DNA from: Poecilobothrus nobilitatus
Taxonomy: Eukaryota; Arthropoda; Insecta; Diptera; Dolichopodidae
Length of the DNA: 64,000 bases
NCBI GenBank assembly: GCA_947095535.1
Contig: OX352774.1
Coordinates: 214,322,965-214,386,964, forward strand
Direction: 5' to 3'
Positions 1 to 12,033 of the stretch are shown here, one piece after another; within the stretch, counting starts at the first letter, position 1; every line of letters begins with the position of its first letter. The notes beneath the pieces are model-generated. The model made no database searches, was not told where the DNA came from, and worked only from the letters and a program-made list of their open reading frames with translations. The position numbers were made by a program, and so were the translations under genes.

Positions 1-2580
1 CAATTATATAAGAAAATTACTGTTAATCCGGTAATAAATTCTGGAAAATTGTATAATAAAATTTAACTAAACACTATTATGGGATCAACTTTTCACAAAT
101 AAAATTAACGAAAAAAAAAAAATAATTTAATTTTTATTTATTGTTTCATAGCGTTTTTAGTCAGATTTCCCAAGTGTAAGTCCTATAAGTATATAATAAT
201 TGATAAAATTTTACAATAATAAAAGATCTAAAATAATAAAGGTCAACGCATATAAACCTTGAGCTATGAATTTTCGAAAAGTCAGATAAAAATTATTTCA
301 ATTTTAATGATTATTTTGAATACAGAAGACACATAGTCTAAGATTTTCAAAATTAATTTTAAAATTAATTTTAAATATTTGTAAAAAAACGACTTTATTC
401 CATTTAAAACATTTTAATACTTCATATTAATTTTTGTTTTTATTTTACATAAAAATACAATTATATCATAATATGATTCTACTCTTTTCGTATGTCCTTT
501 TTTGTAAAATTTTGTTTTTGTTTTCTAAATGTCATAAAAAAAAAAATTCAATTTATAAAAAATGAGGAATGTGGGAGGTAATTCTTTTATTTATTTTTCT
601 TTTTTTTTGACAATTTAAAAAAAAAAAAAAAGCAATGATAAATAATTTGATACGGGATTTGTAAAATAAAAAACTTGTTATCCTAACAGAATTACAGTAA
701 AATTTTACATTACATTTAAAGAAATTCAAAAAAACAAAATTTCCATTTTCATTTTTTTTTTTTTTTTTTTTTAAATGTGATATTTTTTTTTAACATAGTT
801 TACTACTACTCTAAGGACTAAAGTATATTACTGCAATAAACAGGAAAATATTTTAGTCCAGTTACTTATCATAGTAATGATGAAAAATTATGCTTATAAA
901 TAAGGTAAAAAAGGAAACTACAAAAAAAAAAAAAAAAATTATGTGATTTATGTTTAGTTTGTTAATTTAAATAACGTTAAAGACATTTTACATGAAATAT
1001 TTTGACTATTTATTTGTAAAATGCTTCCTGTAGTATGTAAAAGTGCTTCCTGTATTACAAAAAAAAAATTTAATTTTAGAACTAAATTTTTAAGTGAAAC
1101 ATATTATTTAATATTATACATAATATAAAAACTAAATGAAGAGAATAAATGTACTTAAAAGCTTTAAAAAGGCATAATATATTAAGTAGGTTTTAAAGAA
1201 ATATCTTAGAGAACTGCCTGTTTTATTCAAATAAAAGTTTGATGCGCCAAAAATATTCATTTCTAGAACAAATTTTATATAATATAAGTATATATATATA
1301 TATTTTATAATTAAATGGAATTTTTATCCTTTTTATAACATTTCAACGTTCAACACTCTGACATACTTATGTTTTAAAAAATTAATTTTAAAAATTTAAG
1401 CAGAGAATTTTTATAAAATACGTCTTTTAACAGTACGGTCATTTAAATTTCTAAACCTATACATACATACTACATATACGTATATATATATATATATATA
1501 CCTATTATAAATCTGTAATATAGCTGAACTTTTAACTTTTGGTCAATATAATAATTTGGAAAAAAAATATTACCTAACCTTATAAATAAAGATATTTTAT
1601 ATAGGAATAATTTAAATCTTCATCACATCACTGCTAAATTGAGGATAATTCTTCTAAATTATAAAAAAAATATTTACCTTATAATTTCTGTCTTAAAACT
1701 TTAATGATTAGGTCTAAATCTTTTAAAAAACAAAACAAAAAACGAAAAAATATTATAATTTTAATTTGGGTGAAGTAAAAAATAAGTCTGTAAATCATAT
1801 AAAAATAAGGATATTTTTATTTTTTCTGATTTAATTTCTAATTTCTCTATTTTTGAAATTTATCCATCCGGAATTAATTAAAACAAATTTATTTTTCCCT
1901 CTTCAAAAAAATTACAAACAAAAAATTAAATAAAATTGAAATCTAATTTTCCATTCTCTAACAATGATTTTGAAATGATTTCAGATTTTTTTGAAGATAA
2001 TCGAATTTAAAAAAAAAAAACAATCCAAATTTTATAAATGAAATGAAATTTTTTTTTCAATTTTGAAGATTGATATGATTTTAATTTTTAATACATTGTA
2101 TGTTCATTCTACTGTTGTGAATCATTAACCATTATTAATTTTAAAATACGTATACCACATGAAATCATTTACAAATAATATAATAAATAGAGATTAAAAA
2201 TGTTTTCACATGGAAAATTATTTATTATTAAAAATGTCAAAAATTAAATAAGTATAAATAATATTTTATCATAATATTAATAACGAATAACAATTGTTTT
2301 TGTGAAATTAAATTGCTAAAAATTAATCAGACTATTATTTATTTTGGTTTCACAATCTTTCATTGAAAAACGCTTCAAATTCCTGCGATTAAATTAAAAT
2401 TTAAAAGACGAATGACTAAGAAAACAAAGAGACTTCTTACTTATTTGTTAGGAATCGTTTTGTATTTTGAAAAACTGCATGTGAAAACTACTTTAAAAAT
2501 AATAAGTTACCGCGCCTTAAAAATAAATTTTTTAAAATGAAAGTTCTGTCACATTGCATTTACAACGAATTATATTGTAA
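1..2580. other. A+T-rich non-coding DNA, nothing recognised
   Basis: Long runs of A and T and short TA microsatellites (the clearest at about 1479-1501). No open frame of useful length and no transposon motif was seen. A possible 24-nt microexon near 153-176, between TTTCATAG and a GTAAGT, has no other support. Confidence 0.6.
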
Positions 2581-2806
2581 CACGCACCTCCACGTTGTAG
2601 AGCAAGGGTTTTCTCAATTCTTATGATTAAAAAAAAGTAAAATTAATATTAATTAATTAATAGATATATAATTTCTTCCTGGTCAATTTCTCATGTAATT
2701 CTATTGTTTTACCAATAAAAATAGTCTCTTCTCAATCATTTCTCTTTCTTACACCCTAGTCACGGACCAAAGTGATCCCTTTTCTTTTTTCCTATCCCTT
2801 TTGCAG

Positions 2807-2861
2807 TGCAGTGCGTAAATAGTTAAGATATTTATCTCACTATTTTGGATACGGTTCAAAG
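2807..2861 (+). other. candidate short non-coding exon
   Basis: A pyrimidine-rich tract (about 2779-2802) runs into TTTTGCAG at 2799-2806. Fifty-five bases later AAAG is followed by the near-consensus donor GTGAGTAAA (2862-2870). The enclosed 55 nt and the 200 bases upstream are less A+T-rich than the flanks. All three forward frames contain stops, so an exon here would be 5' UTR or part of a non-coding RNA, not an internal coding exon. A chance pairing of splice-like signals is possible. No promoter could be identified upstream. Confidence 0.3.
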
Positions 2862-2870
2862 GTGAGTAAA

Positions 2871-5800
2871 AATGAGTACAAATTTTACACCTACAAGAGA
2901 TATTATAGAATTTTTTGGTGTGTTTTGAAGATTCTCACCGCCATTGGTAAAATAAAAGTTTGTTATATTTGAACAAAAATTTCACAAAAAAACTAAGAAA
3001 ATTAAATCATTGCTGAAAAATGTAAATGTCTGTAAATATGCAATTTTTAATGTGAATTGATGTGCTAATATGGTTCTTTGATAATGTTGGTTAATAAAAA
3101 AGGACTCTGTTTTGAAATGTTTTGTATATAATTTAGTTTTAGTTATTAAACATATAATATAGGTCTGTCGGTTGGTTGGTCTACATAGCTGCTGTCTAAA
3201 AATCTATCAAGAGTGCACAAATAATATAGCCCGTAGATTTCTGAAATAAAATTAATTTACTAATTTTACTTTTGAATAAATAGCTTATGTCTGAGAAGGT
3301 ACGGAACCCTTAGATTTTTAATCTGACTCTAGATAGAATCGGACATTCGCTCAGGCAACCATTTCCATTGTAAAGGAGAGCTATTCCTTCCTCTTTGCAA
3401 TTTTTATACTGTATGCTTGAAAGAATATGTATATTATGTCAGTATGTCATATTAATTATCATGGAAAAATCTAATATGTTTATTTTCCTTTTTAAATGTC
3501 AAAATTTCTTTCTATTTTGAACAATTTAAAAATAAATTTCATAATTTTAGCCACTCAACCTCAATATTGATTCTATTCTATAACACTTTATTCAAAAAAA
3601 AAAAAAAAAAGGAATTACTTTGGTTAAACATTCACGTACTTTAAGTGTTTGTTATTTATAAAACAAAAATTATGTTCAATTTGTTGCTTCAACAAAATAA
3701 TTCAGAACGAAATAGGATATTCAATAAAAAATCAAAAATAATTTTGCTTACAATGCAGTAAGAAAATGTAAGTAAGAAAAACAAAAACATCATAAAAATT
3801 TTCACCGTATGTCCTGAATTTCAATTGAATTTGTATATTCAAGTACACAATATAAATTTACTTTAATGTAAATGTTAGCATTTCAAACAAAAAAAGAAAA
3901 TCTTTTCACTCTTTCATGACCTTAATATATATTTATGAATCTATATATATATATATATGCTTTTTATTATATTACAATCATATGTGTCGGAATATGTTAG
4001 AATATCTTTGAGGAATACTAATTAATAAATAAATTATATAAACACACTTACACACCTATTGCATGATTGATTTTATTTTACATATTGAATTCATATATAT
4101 ATATATATAAATGTTATATATATGTAAATGATACGTGCAAAGACGTTTTCTATAGTATTAAAATTACGTTATAAAGTGAAATTAATTACAATCAGAATTG
4201 TATGTGAAAATATTTTAATATGCAATAGTACACTGACTTACAAAAAAAAAATTACACTCTTCTTTATTAAGATTTTTATATTCTGATTTAATTTCAAAAT
4301 CTAAAAGTTTTAAAGAGACTTATACCTATTTACAAAAAATAGAAATGATTTAAACTAATATTCATAACTAATTTAATTGTAATTAAATAATTAATATTTT
4401 TAATCATTCTGTAAAATTAATTAGGTAAAAACTGAATAAATTTTAAAAGGACTTAACTTACTTTTAAACTGCTGGCAGTAAAAAAATTTCTCCTTAAAGA
4501 TTATTAAAATATTAGAGTCATAGCATGCGTTATTTAGTTATATATATTATATTTATTACAGTTATAATTATATATTAATAATTTTTGTAATATTTTTGTC
4601 ATTCACTGTACTCATTTAGTGTATAAATTAAAAAAAGAAAGGATTAAAAATGTAAAATAATATATACATATATGATATGTGTTCAATATAAATAAGATTT
4701 TTCTTCAATCAACTAAGTCATAAGGATTGAATTAAATTTCTCTCTTTTTCTCTACATATATAAAGGTATATATATATATCTTATATATAGATCCTAAATA
4801 AATTTACTTTTCAATATAAGTATAATCATATGCTCTAAGTATATACAATAAAAGATAAGTTAAGATAGAACGTATGTTCATCAGATGGATTTTGAAATTA
4901 AGTTAAATAGCTGTCAAATTAGTCGTTAAGGATTAAATATAAAAGGAATAAGAGTATAATGAAAACAGAAAAGGAATGAGATCAAATAATATACATATAT
5001 GTATATTGTATATGAATATTTTGTTGTTATAAATTGAATTATGTTTGTTATAAATTTTTGGATTCCTGTAGGAGAAAAACAAAGAAAACCAAGAAAAGAG
5101 ATTTTCTTCTTTTGCTGTATATTTTCTTGAAATTAACTTAATATGAGCAACAAAGTTTTTTTTTTAACTAATATAATTTATATATATACATAGGAAAAAG
5201 GATATTTAAAATAAGAAAAGAAATATATTTCTAATTAAATTTCGATTAAATGGTAATTTTTAGTTATATTAAAAAAATGTTGAGGAAATGTTGAAAAATA
5301 CTATTTCCTTTAAATACATATATATACACAGTTATTTTATTTTTAATTAATGGAGAAAATTAATTACATATGTAAACAAAAAAAAAAAAAATATATAAAA
5401 TAAAAACTATTTTTCTTTTTCGACATTCGGTCCTGATAATTGGAAAAGTTTTTCTTTATTTGCTGTAACTTGAAAAATCAAAATAAAACAAAAAAAAAAA
5501 GATTGAGAATTTTGGGAAAAATTCGTGGTAATTTTTTAAAGGTTTTTAAGATTTTTTTTTTTTTAAATATAAGACGAAATGATGTAAAAATTTGATAATT
5601 GTTTTATTTCTTTGAATGAAGGAAAAAAAAGGTTTTATATAAAGTTTGAAATATTGAATAAAACTTACCCAAAGTTAAATAAAACTTTATGAAATTTACC
5701 AAAACAAAAAAAAACTTATTTTATGCAAGTTAATTTTGAGTCAGAATTTTTATATTATATATAAATAACTAAGTTTAAGAATTTGAAAGTTCAAAACTTT

Positions 5801-6640
5801 TTCAAAATAAATTTATATATACATATGCTAGTTATTGAAATATAAAAAAAATACTTATGTGGATTTTTGGTATAACTAATAAAAATTACTTGAAAAGAAA
5901 GTGAAGGAAATGAAGAATAAAGTTAAAGCAAATTGCTACGTATGTATGATTTAAAACTTTTTCTAACTAAAGAAAAATTTAAGATCGTAGCTGTCTCTAT
6001 AGAAAATTACGAAATATTATCAAGTAATTCTAGAAATATAATATTTATGATGTCATTTTAAAAATAATAAATTGCAAATTTTGATTAATTAAATATCGAC
6101 GATGATAACAAAAATAAGACAATCGATTTTTAATCCTAATAAATGAAAAGTTTGATTCTTTATAAAATTAAAAACTTTACACTTGTCTTTCATATAATCT
6201 ATACAAGAAAAACTATATGTAAATGAAAAAATTTCAATTTAAGAAACTGCAGTTTCGTCTTTTTCAATTAAAATAAAATTAATTGTGATTGATGACCTAA
6301 AGCAGTATATTAAAAAATAAAATAAATTTCATCTAATAATTTAATAAACTGAATAGATTGGTATGTATCTTGTATGTTATTCGTAAATGATTTTCTAATT
6401 CATCAAACAATTTTAAAAATTTTATTCAGAACTATCTGAGTTTATGTGAAAGTTTTTCGTTAAATAATTTTTAACAAAAAAATATAATTTTTATGACTTA
6501 AATGATTTTTAAGAAAAATTAAACTGAAAACAAGGCTAATGTATAAAAATGAAAACCACCATTAAAACGAATAAAAGTTATAGTTCGAACTCTAAAAAAA
6601 AAAAAAATTAATAAAATAAATTCAAATTTAGTTTGAGATC
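2871..6640. other. A+T-rich non-coding DNA with a possible repeat remnant
   Basis: Mostly homopolymer and TA-rich sequence, with TA runs near 3942-3958, 4091-4108 and 4768-4779. At about 3160-3375 the base composition rises and short phrases such as GGTACGGAACCCTT and GTCGGTTGGTTGG appear. They look like the decayed remains of a dispersed insect repeat, but no ends or coding motif were found. Confidence 0.5.
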
Positions 6641-6802
6641 ACAGATCACATACATCGCCGTACAGTTAATTTTTGATTTTGTATTATAGATATCTTGTAC
6701 GAATAAACACTTGTTCTACAGAAATAAAACAGTTATTGCTCCATTCAAAGTTTTCCTACGAGAAATAAGGAGTGCGACAAATGTCCATCCTGAAATTGTA
6801 AA

Positions 6803-6845
6803 ACTTTTAAGGTGGCGTAATCCTGACACTTTTAAGGTGGCGTAA
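6803..6845 (+). repeat. two direct copies of an 18-bp motif, period 25
   Basis: ACTTTTAAGGTGGCGTAA occurs at 6803-6820 and again, identical, at 6828-6845. It sits in a patch (6640-6900) richer in G+C than its surroundings. There is no coding potential. It could be two protein-binding sites or the remains of a minisatellite. Confidence 0.7.
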
Positions 6846-7132
6846 CAAAGTCTATAGAAATGGGTTTGCAATGTGCACGTCGTGTATATCGAATCATGTA
6901 TTATTTCATGTGTTGCCTAAAGTTGATAACTCGTAAATTTACGATGTTGTAAAATTTAAGAAAAATATTTACTTCTTTCTTCAAAATCTCCCGCCAAATT
7001 TTCTCAGCTATCCTCCATAATTCAATAATCCTAAATTTAGTTAAAAACCACAAGAATTTTTCCCACATCCCTATCCTTAAAACGAAACTGAACATTTGTA
7101 TCAAAGGTCCCTTTCTAAAGAATTGTTTTTAC

Positions 7133-7210
7133 ACGGGTTGGTTTTGGTTGATTAAACTTCAATATTATTCGTAGAAAACACGTGCACTCGCACTAGGTGA
7201 AAAGAAAAGA
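7133..7210 (+). repeat. copy of a low-copy dispersed motif (GTTGGTTTTGGTTG)
   Basis: GGTTGGTTTTGGTTGATTAA, then a CAATATTATTCG stretch and GTGCACTCGCACTAGGTG. The same order of words, diverged, is at about 61366-61440 (GGTTTTGGTTGGTTAAAG, AACACTATCGAGAGTGCAG) and more weakly at 28915-29020. This is probably the remains of an unnamed transposon. No ends were defined. Confidence 0.4.
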
Positions 7211-9039
7211 AAAAAAAAAAACAAAAACAAATTCATTATCATTTTCATAAAATCAATACTATAAGTTTTTCAAGGTACTAAACCTGTATAAGTAATATAA
7301 TAAAATATCATCATTACAAATTTAATAACGCATATAAACAAAATTACAAGATAACTAAATATAAATGATAATAAATCTTTCAATAACAATTTTGGTAACA
7401 TTCCCCAATCCCAAAATCTAAAAAAAAAAAAACAAAACAAAAAAAAAAGAAGTCTCATATTTTATTGATTTACAATAAAAATTGAATTGGTATTTAATTT
7501 ATTTAACCAATATGTAATTTATTATCAGAACAATTTAGGTTTATCAGAAGAATATCCTACAGAGTTTATCGGCTTGACCACAAAACTTTCAAAAAAGTAA
7601 AAGAGAATCATTTAATGTTCATTGTTTCATGATGTAACATAAATAAATAAAATTATTGTATTTTTCTATATGTATAATATATACGGATTCTTTTCACATA
7701 TCTATTTATTGATTTTCAATTGACAGTTAGTCTTAATAAAAAAAAAAAAAAAAAGAAAATAAATAAAATATGAAAAACCACAAGCATACTATACATTCGA
7801 TATTGCGGTTCATATTAGTTAGTTTAAGGTATCAGGTATTAGGTATCTATATATTCTCTTTACCAATTTAGTTCATTGAATTTTTTTTTTTTTGGTTTTC
7901 CACATAAATACCTGCTGATATCCTTAGCAAATACTTCTGTCATCCTTAAACTAATTTTAACCTTTGAAAAATGAAAAAAAATAAAATGTTTCAAATATTA
8001 TAAGTATAGATATAAGTATATAACTATAAGTAAATCTAACTATACGTATAGATGTATGTGTATTTAGTATTTAGATAAAATTTTTGTGACAAAGTGTAGT
8101 GGATCCTTTTTTAAACAATTTTATTAGGATTGTCATTTTAGATTTTTCGTTTTTCAAAGGAATGTTTTTGTATTAAAATACAACAAAATAAAAATTGGGT
8201 AAAAGAAATATCGTTGTAATGAATAAGTAATTAAGGTGGAATATAGAAAATGTTTTCTTTTACAAAGAATTTAAATATACATATATTGTTCAATTTCACA
8301 GTCTTTTATGAAATTTATCATACACTATGAAAAAATCATACTACATACTTAATATTGATTCTCTTTTATAAAAATCTTAATTTAAATCTATATTTGAAAG
8401 ATTTTATTTTATTACAGAAATCAGATTTTAGGTCTTTAAAACAAAATTTTTTTTATTTAATTAATAAAATAAATTTAATCAAAAGTAAACGAAAATTATG
8501 TACCTATACTATCCTTATGTATTAAATATATTATATTACCTATTGTTTATTTCAATAAGGATTTTTAGAAAATAAAAAAATAAATTAAATTAAATAAATA
8601 AAGGTAAACAAAAAAAGGTAAGGATAGGAAGTATATGGATCATTATGGAAAAGTTTCAAAAATTTTCAAGGTAAAAATTCTTAAGTAAAAATATCAATAT
8701 GAAATATTAATAAATTTAACAGAAGAAATAAAAACAATTTTTGTTTTTTTCAATTTTTAATATTAAAAATTGATTGAAATGATCAATAATTTAAGATTAC
8801 ATTTTCCAACTTTAATATACTGAACCCGCGGTTTGAATGATAAAAAATGAAAATCTATAATTATAGTTTAAATATTGTAAAGTAACGTATTTTCGTGACG
8901 TGCTCCTTTACTTAAGGAAAATATCCTTAATTTTGAAATCCTTAATGAAATTTTTGTATTATTTCAGAGAAATACATTTTCATGAGTTAAAATGGGTGAC
9001 TTACGAAATTTTGTTTTTATTTTAATTTTACTTAATTTT
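7211..9039. other. A+T-rich non-coding DNA, nothing recognised
   Basis: Poly-A/T tracts and TA-rich DNA. Two short open frames on the minus strand near 6.9-7.5 kb are low-complexity Phe/Leu/Ile translations of T-rich runs and are not taken as genes. Confidence 0.6.
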
Positions 9040-9410
9040 TTAATTTACTTGCAATCAACCAACTTTAAAATCTTTCTTAATTAATTTTTTTACATACATA
9101 TTTCAACATGAAGTAATTTAAAATAATGGGTGCTACCCCCATCAAATTTCCGCTAAATAAATGATTGAAAACCTGATATTGTTAAGAACTCCAAAATCAT
9201 TCTCAATTATTTTTTTAGTTGCATATTATTTTCAAGATGAACAAATTTGAAATAGGGCTACTCCAAAATCCTTCATAATTATCCTTTTTACATCCTTATT
9301 TCAATATAAAAGAATTTTAACCCCCGCTAAGGAAATTATGGAAACCCTGGTTTTATAATCAACTCTAAAATTCATACTAAATATTTTTTTTACATAAAAA
9401 CGTTTCGCAA
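9040..9410 (+). repeat. degenerate tandem array of a ~100-bp dispersed motif
   Basis: Four diverged units with cores near 9062, 9188, 9265 and 9360. Each contains some form of CCTGATTTTGTAACCAACTC, then AAAATYCTTCTAATTAT, then TTTTTACATACATATTTCAA; some are preceded by CCCCCGCTAA. The same core occurs at 24690-24740, 25410-25505, 43845-43990 and, reversed, at 59545-59710. No coding potential was seen, and the superfamily is unknown. Confidence 0.65.
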
Positions 9411-10471
9411 AACGCGCTGCTCTCATTGAAACGTATAAGAAACAATATTTAGCAAAATTTTTAGGAAAGTAAGATTAAAAAAATCAAGGTTTAGAAAACC
9501 AAGATAAAATAAAATCAAGATTAAAAAAACTGTTTTTGTACCGCTCTCGTCTTTCAAGCCGGATTGTGTTAATAGCCGAATATTTCCAGAAGAATATAAT
9601 CAAAAAACCAATCCAATTATAAAATGTTAAAAATATGAGAATAGCGTACATTTATTTCTCTTTTTAACTGTACATATTATGTATTATGCATTATATTATT
9701 TGCTACTATTTTATAAATAATGGAATAAATTTCTAACTATGTATGTATATAGAAATAGTTAAGTAAATAGTAGTCCTTTTATTTTTTTTTTTGTGTCCTA
9801 AAACTATTTTAGAAATTTACCAGAACCTTTTGTAAAACAAAAAAATAAACTTTTAAATTTATATGAATTTGTATTTCCTATATATTTTATTCTACAGTAG
9901 TCGCAATGTAAAAAAAAAGAATCTTTTATATAATTTTTAAAATAGAGAACTCAAAAGTTGTAAATATGTTTTTTTTGCTCTTTTAAGGTTTGGTGTTGAG
10001 GTAAAAATCAAAAAAAAAAAAATTCAACACACATACAAAAGGTAAATAAATATTTAATTATGGTTTTGTGTTTACTAAAATCCTTTATCAAAAATTTGGT
10101 TAGAAAAGTTTTTTCTTTTTAGTTTTCAGCAGGTAATCATTTGAAAAAAAAAAATTGTTAAAAAAAAAATGATTTTAATTAAAGATTTGTGCGTATTTGA
10201 GAAAAACTACATACGAATGTATTAAAAACTGAAAGGATAATAAAAATTAAAGTATGTATTTATTTACATTTTTTTTTCGTTAAAACTAAAAGTAACTGTA
10301 CGATTTTAATATAAAGGTAGGTCCTTTTATTACGATTTCTTTAATATACTTACGTATAGGCTAAACTTTTTTTGTATTACATAAAAGTTCGTAATTTTTT
10401 TTTATGTTCAGGTAAAGTAATGTCGTGTTTTTTAGACGAACTAGACTAAAACTTTATATTAATGTGACCAT
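9411..10471. other. A+T-rich non-coding DNA
   Basis: Contains an imperfect inverted pair CGTTTCGC / GAAACG near 9399-9442, and poly-A/T tracts. A CAG-GTAATC sequence after a T-rich tract (AG at 10131-10132) is a weak splice-like signal. Nothing else was recognised. Confidence 0.5.
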
Positions 10472-12033
10472 GGATTTGATATGCTTAAAAACGAGGAAGA
10501 ATACAGTTGCCTTTGTCAACTCTTAGATACCCGTACGAACCGTTAGTATGTTCACAGCCTGTCACTCTGCTCACAATATTATTTTTTTAATATTTTAGTA
10601 TTTTAAAATAATTTGGGTGAATTTTATAATTTCTAGAACTATGGGTTGTACATATATTCAAACTATATGTTTATATGTACATTCTTCAAAAGCAGATTCT
10701 AACCTTCCACATAACGATTATCAATCCAAAACTTTTTCAAATATTCTATAGTACCATTTAATACTAAGCGGTAAATGTATATTAAATTTACTTAGTACAA
10801 AATAGTAAATATAATTTTAAATATTATATTATATTATATTTAAATATTCCATTGACAGAATAATTTCTTATAAGTACAATAAAATACATATATGTATATA
10901 AATACGGCAGCTATATAATATACATCTATACTCTTATCATTCATTCACTAGTGACATATACGATATGTAAATAAACATGATATTATATAAGTATGTATAT
11001 ATATTAATATCATATAAATAAAAATTCTTCAAGCAACCGTTATGTTGTTTATTTATTTGCATTTTTATGTACTACGCATTATACCTCAACAATTTCAAAT
11101 TATCGAGTAAAACAAAATGCAAAAAATTTGTTGAAGAAATTTGTTAGAAAATTTGAAAAATTCAAGTAACACTTTCGTCAATTATAAAGTAACCCTACAT
11201 TATTAAAAAAAGTTATTAACAGAAATAAGAGTATAATGTTGAAGCTTTAATTTTTGTGTATTACTTCAAAAAAAATTTAACAGGTGTTCAAGTTACAGGT
11301 GTTTAAAAATAAGAAATTTTCAGTTTTTGACCCCTTACAGCTCCTAAACGGGGGGTGATACAAAAAAAATTTTTTAAATGACTCATACTTATTTTGAAAG
11401 ATCTAACTTCTGTCAAAATTTCAAGTTTCCAACTTAAACCGTTTAGAAGATAGAAGGGTTGAAGGATTTTGCAAAATTTGAGTTTCACATAACGGTAAAT
11501 TAAGACACCGTATGCCACAAATATATATTTATTGTATATATACTTTTAAAGCTAATGAAAGTAGTAATCGTTTGGCGTTTTCAAAATGAAGATATACCTT
11601 ATACAACTTGTGCTATAACAATTTAAATATAGAGCAATTTAAATATAGGGCTACAAAAAAAAGTTATTCAAAATAAAATTAATATTTTTGTGAGATCTAT
11701 CAGTAGTTAAAATTTCATAGCTCTATTGCAAAAAAAATGTGGGGATCTAAAAGTTAGGTGTTCGAGAGCTACCCTAAGGCTTGGTCCAAACTCAACCAAA
11801 AAAAATAGGGAACCTACAAATTACTTCCAGAATATTTTGTGTAAATTTCAAGATTCTAGCTTTCTTAGTTTTTGAGTTAGCGTGCTGACGGACGGACGGA
11901 CATGGCTCAAAAGTCTTAGAATTTTTTCCTGATCCGATCCATACCTTTGAAGGTATATCTAGCTCGCTTATTTCGAGGTGTTACAAACGGAGGAGTAATT
12001 TTATTATACCCGATCCTATCGTACGGGTATAAT
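10472..12033 (+). mobile_element. non-autonomous element, family A, copy 1 (1.56 kb)
   Basis: This block is about 95 % identical, by eye, to the reverse complement of 25991-27608. Homology begins near TTTGATAT (10472) and ends in CGTACGGGTATAA (12033). A perfect 12-bp inverted pair, ATACCCGTACGA at 10527-10538 and TCGTACGGGTAT at 12019-12030, lies near the ends, and about 55 further bases outside the left one are also shared. The last 150 bp contain GACGGACGGACGGACATGGC and a terminal TATACCCG/CGGGTATA hairpin. No open frame encodes a recognisable protein. A short internal duplication of ATTTAAATATAGRGC lies near 11620-11650. By memory only, the layout resembles repeats common in fly introns; the superfamily is not assigned. 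Confidence 0.8.

Noticed and set aside
11303..11518. 71-codon minus-strand open frame in family A copy 1
   Set aside because: It is not preserved in copy 2 as a coherent frame and has no domain; the element appears non-coding.
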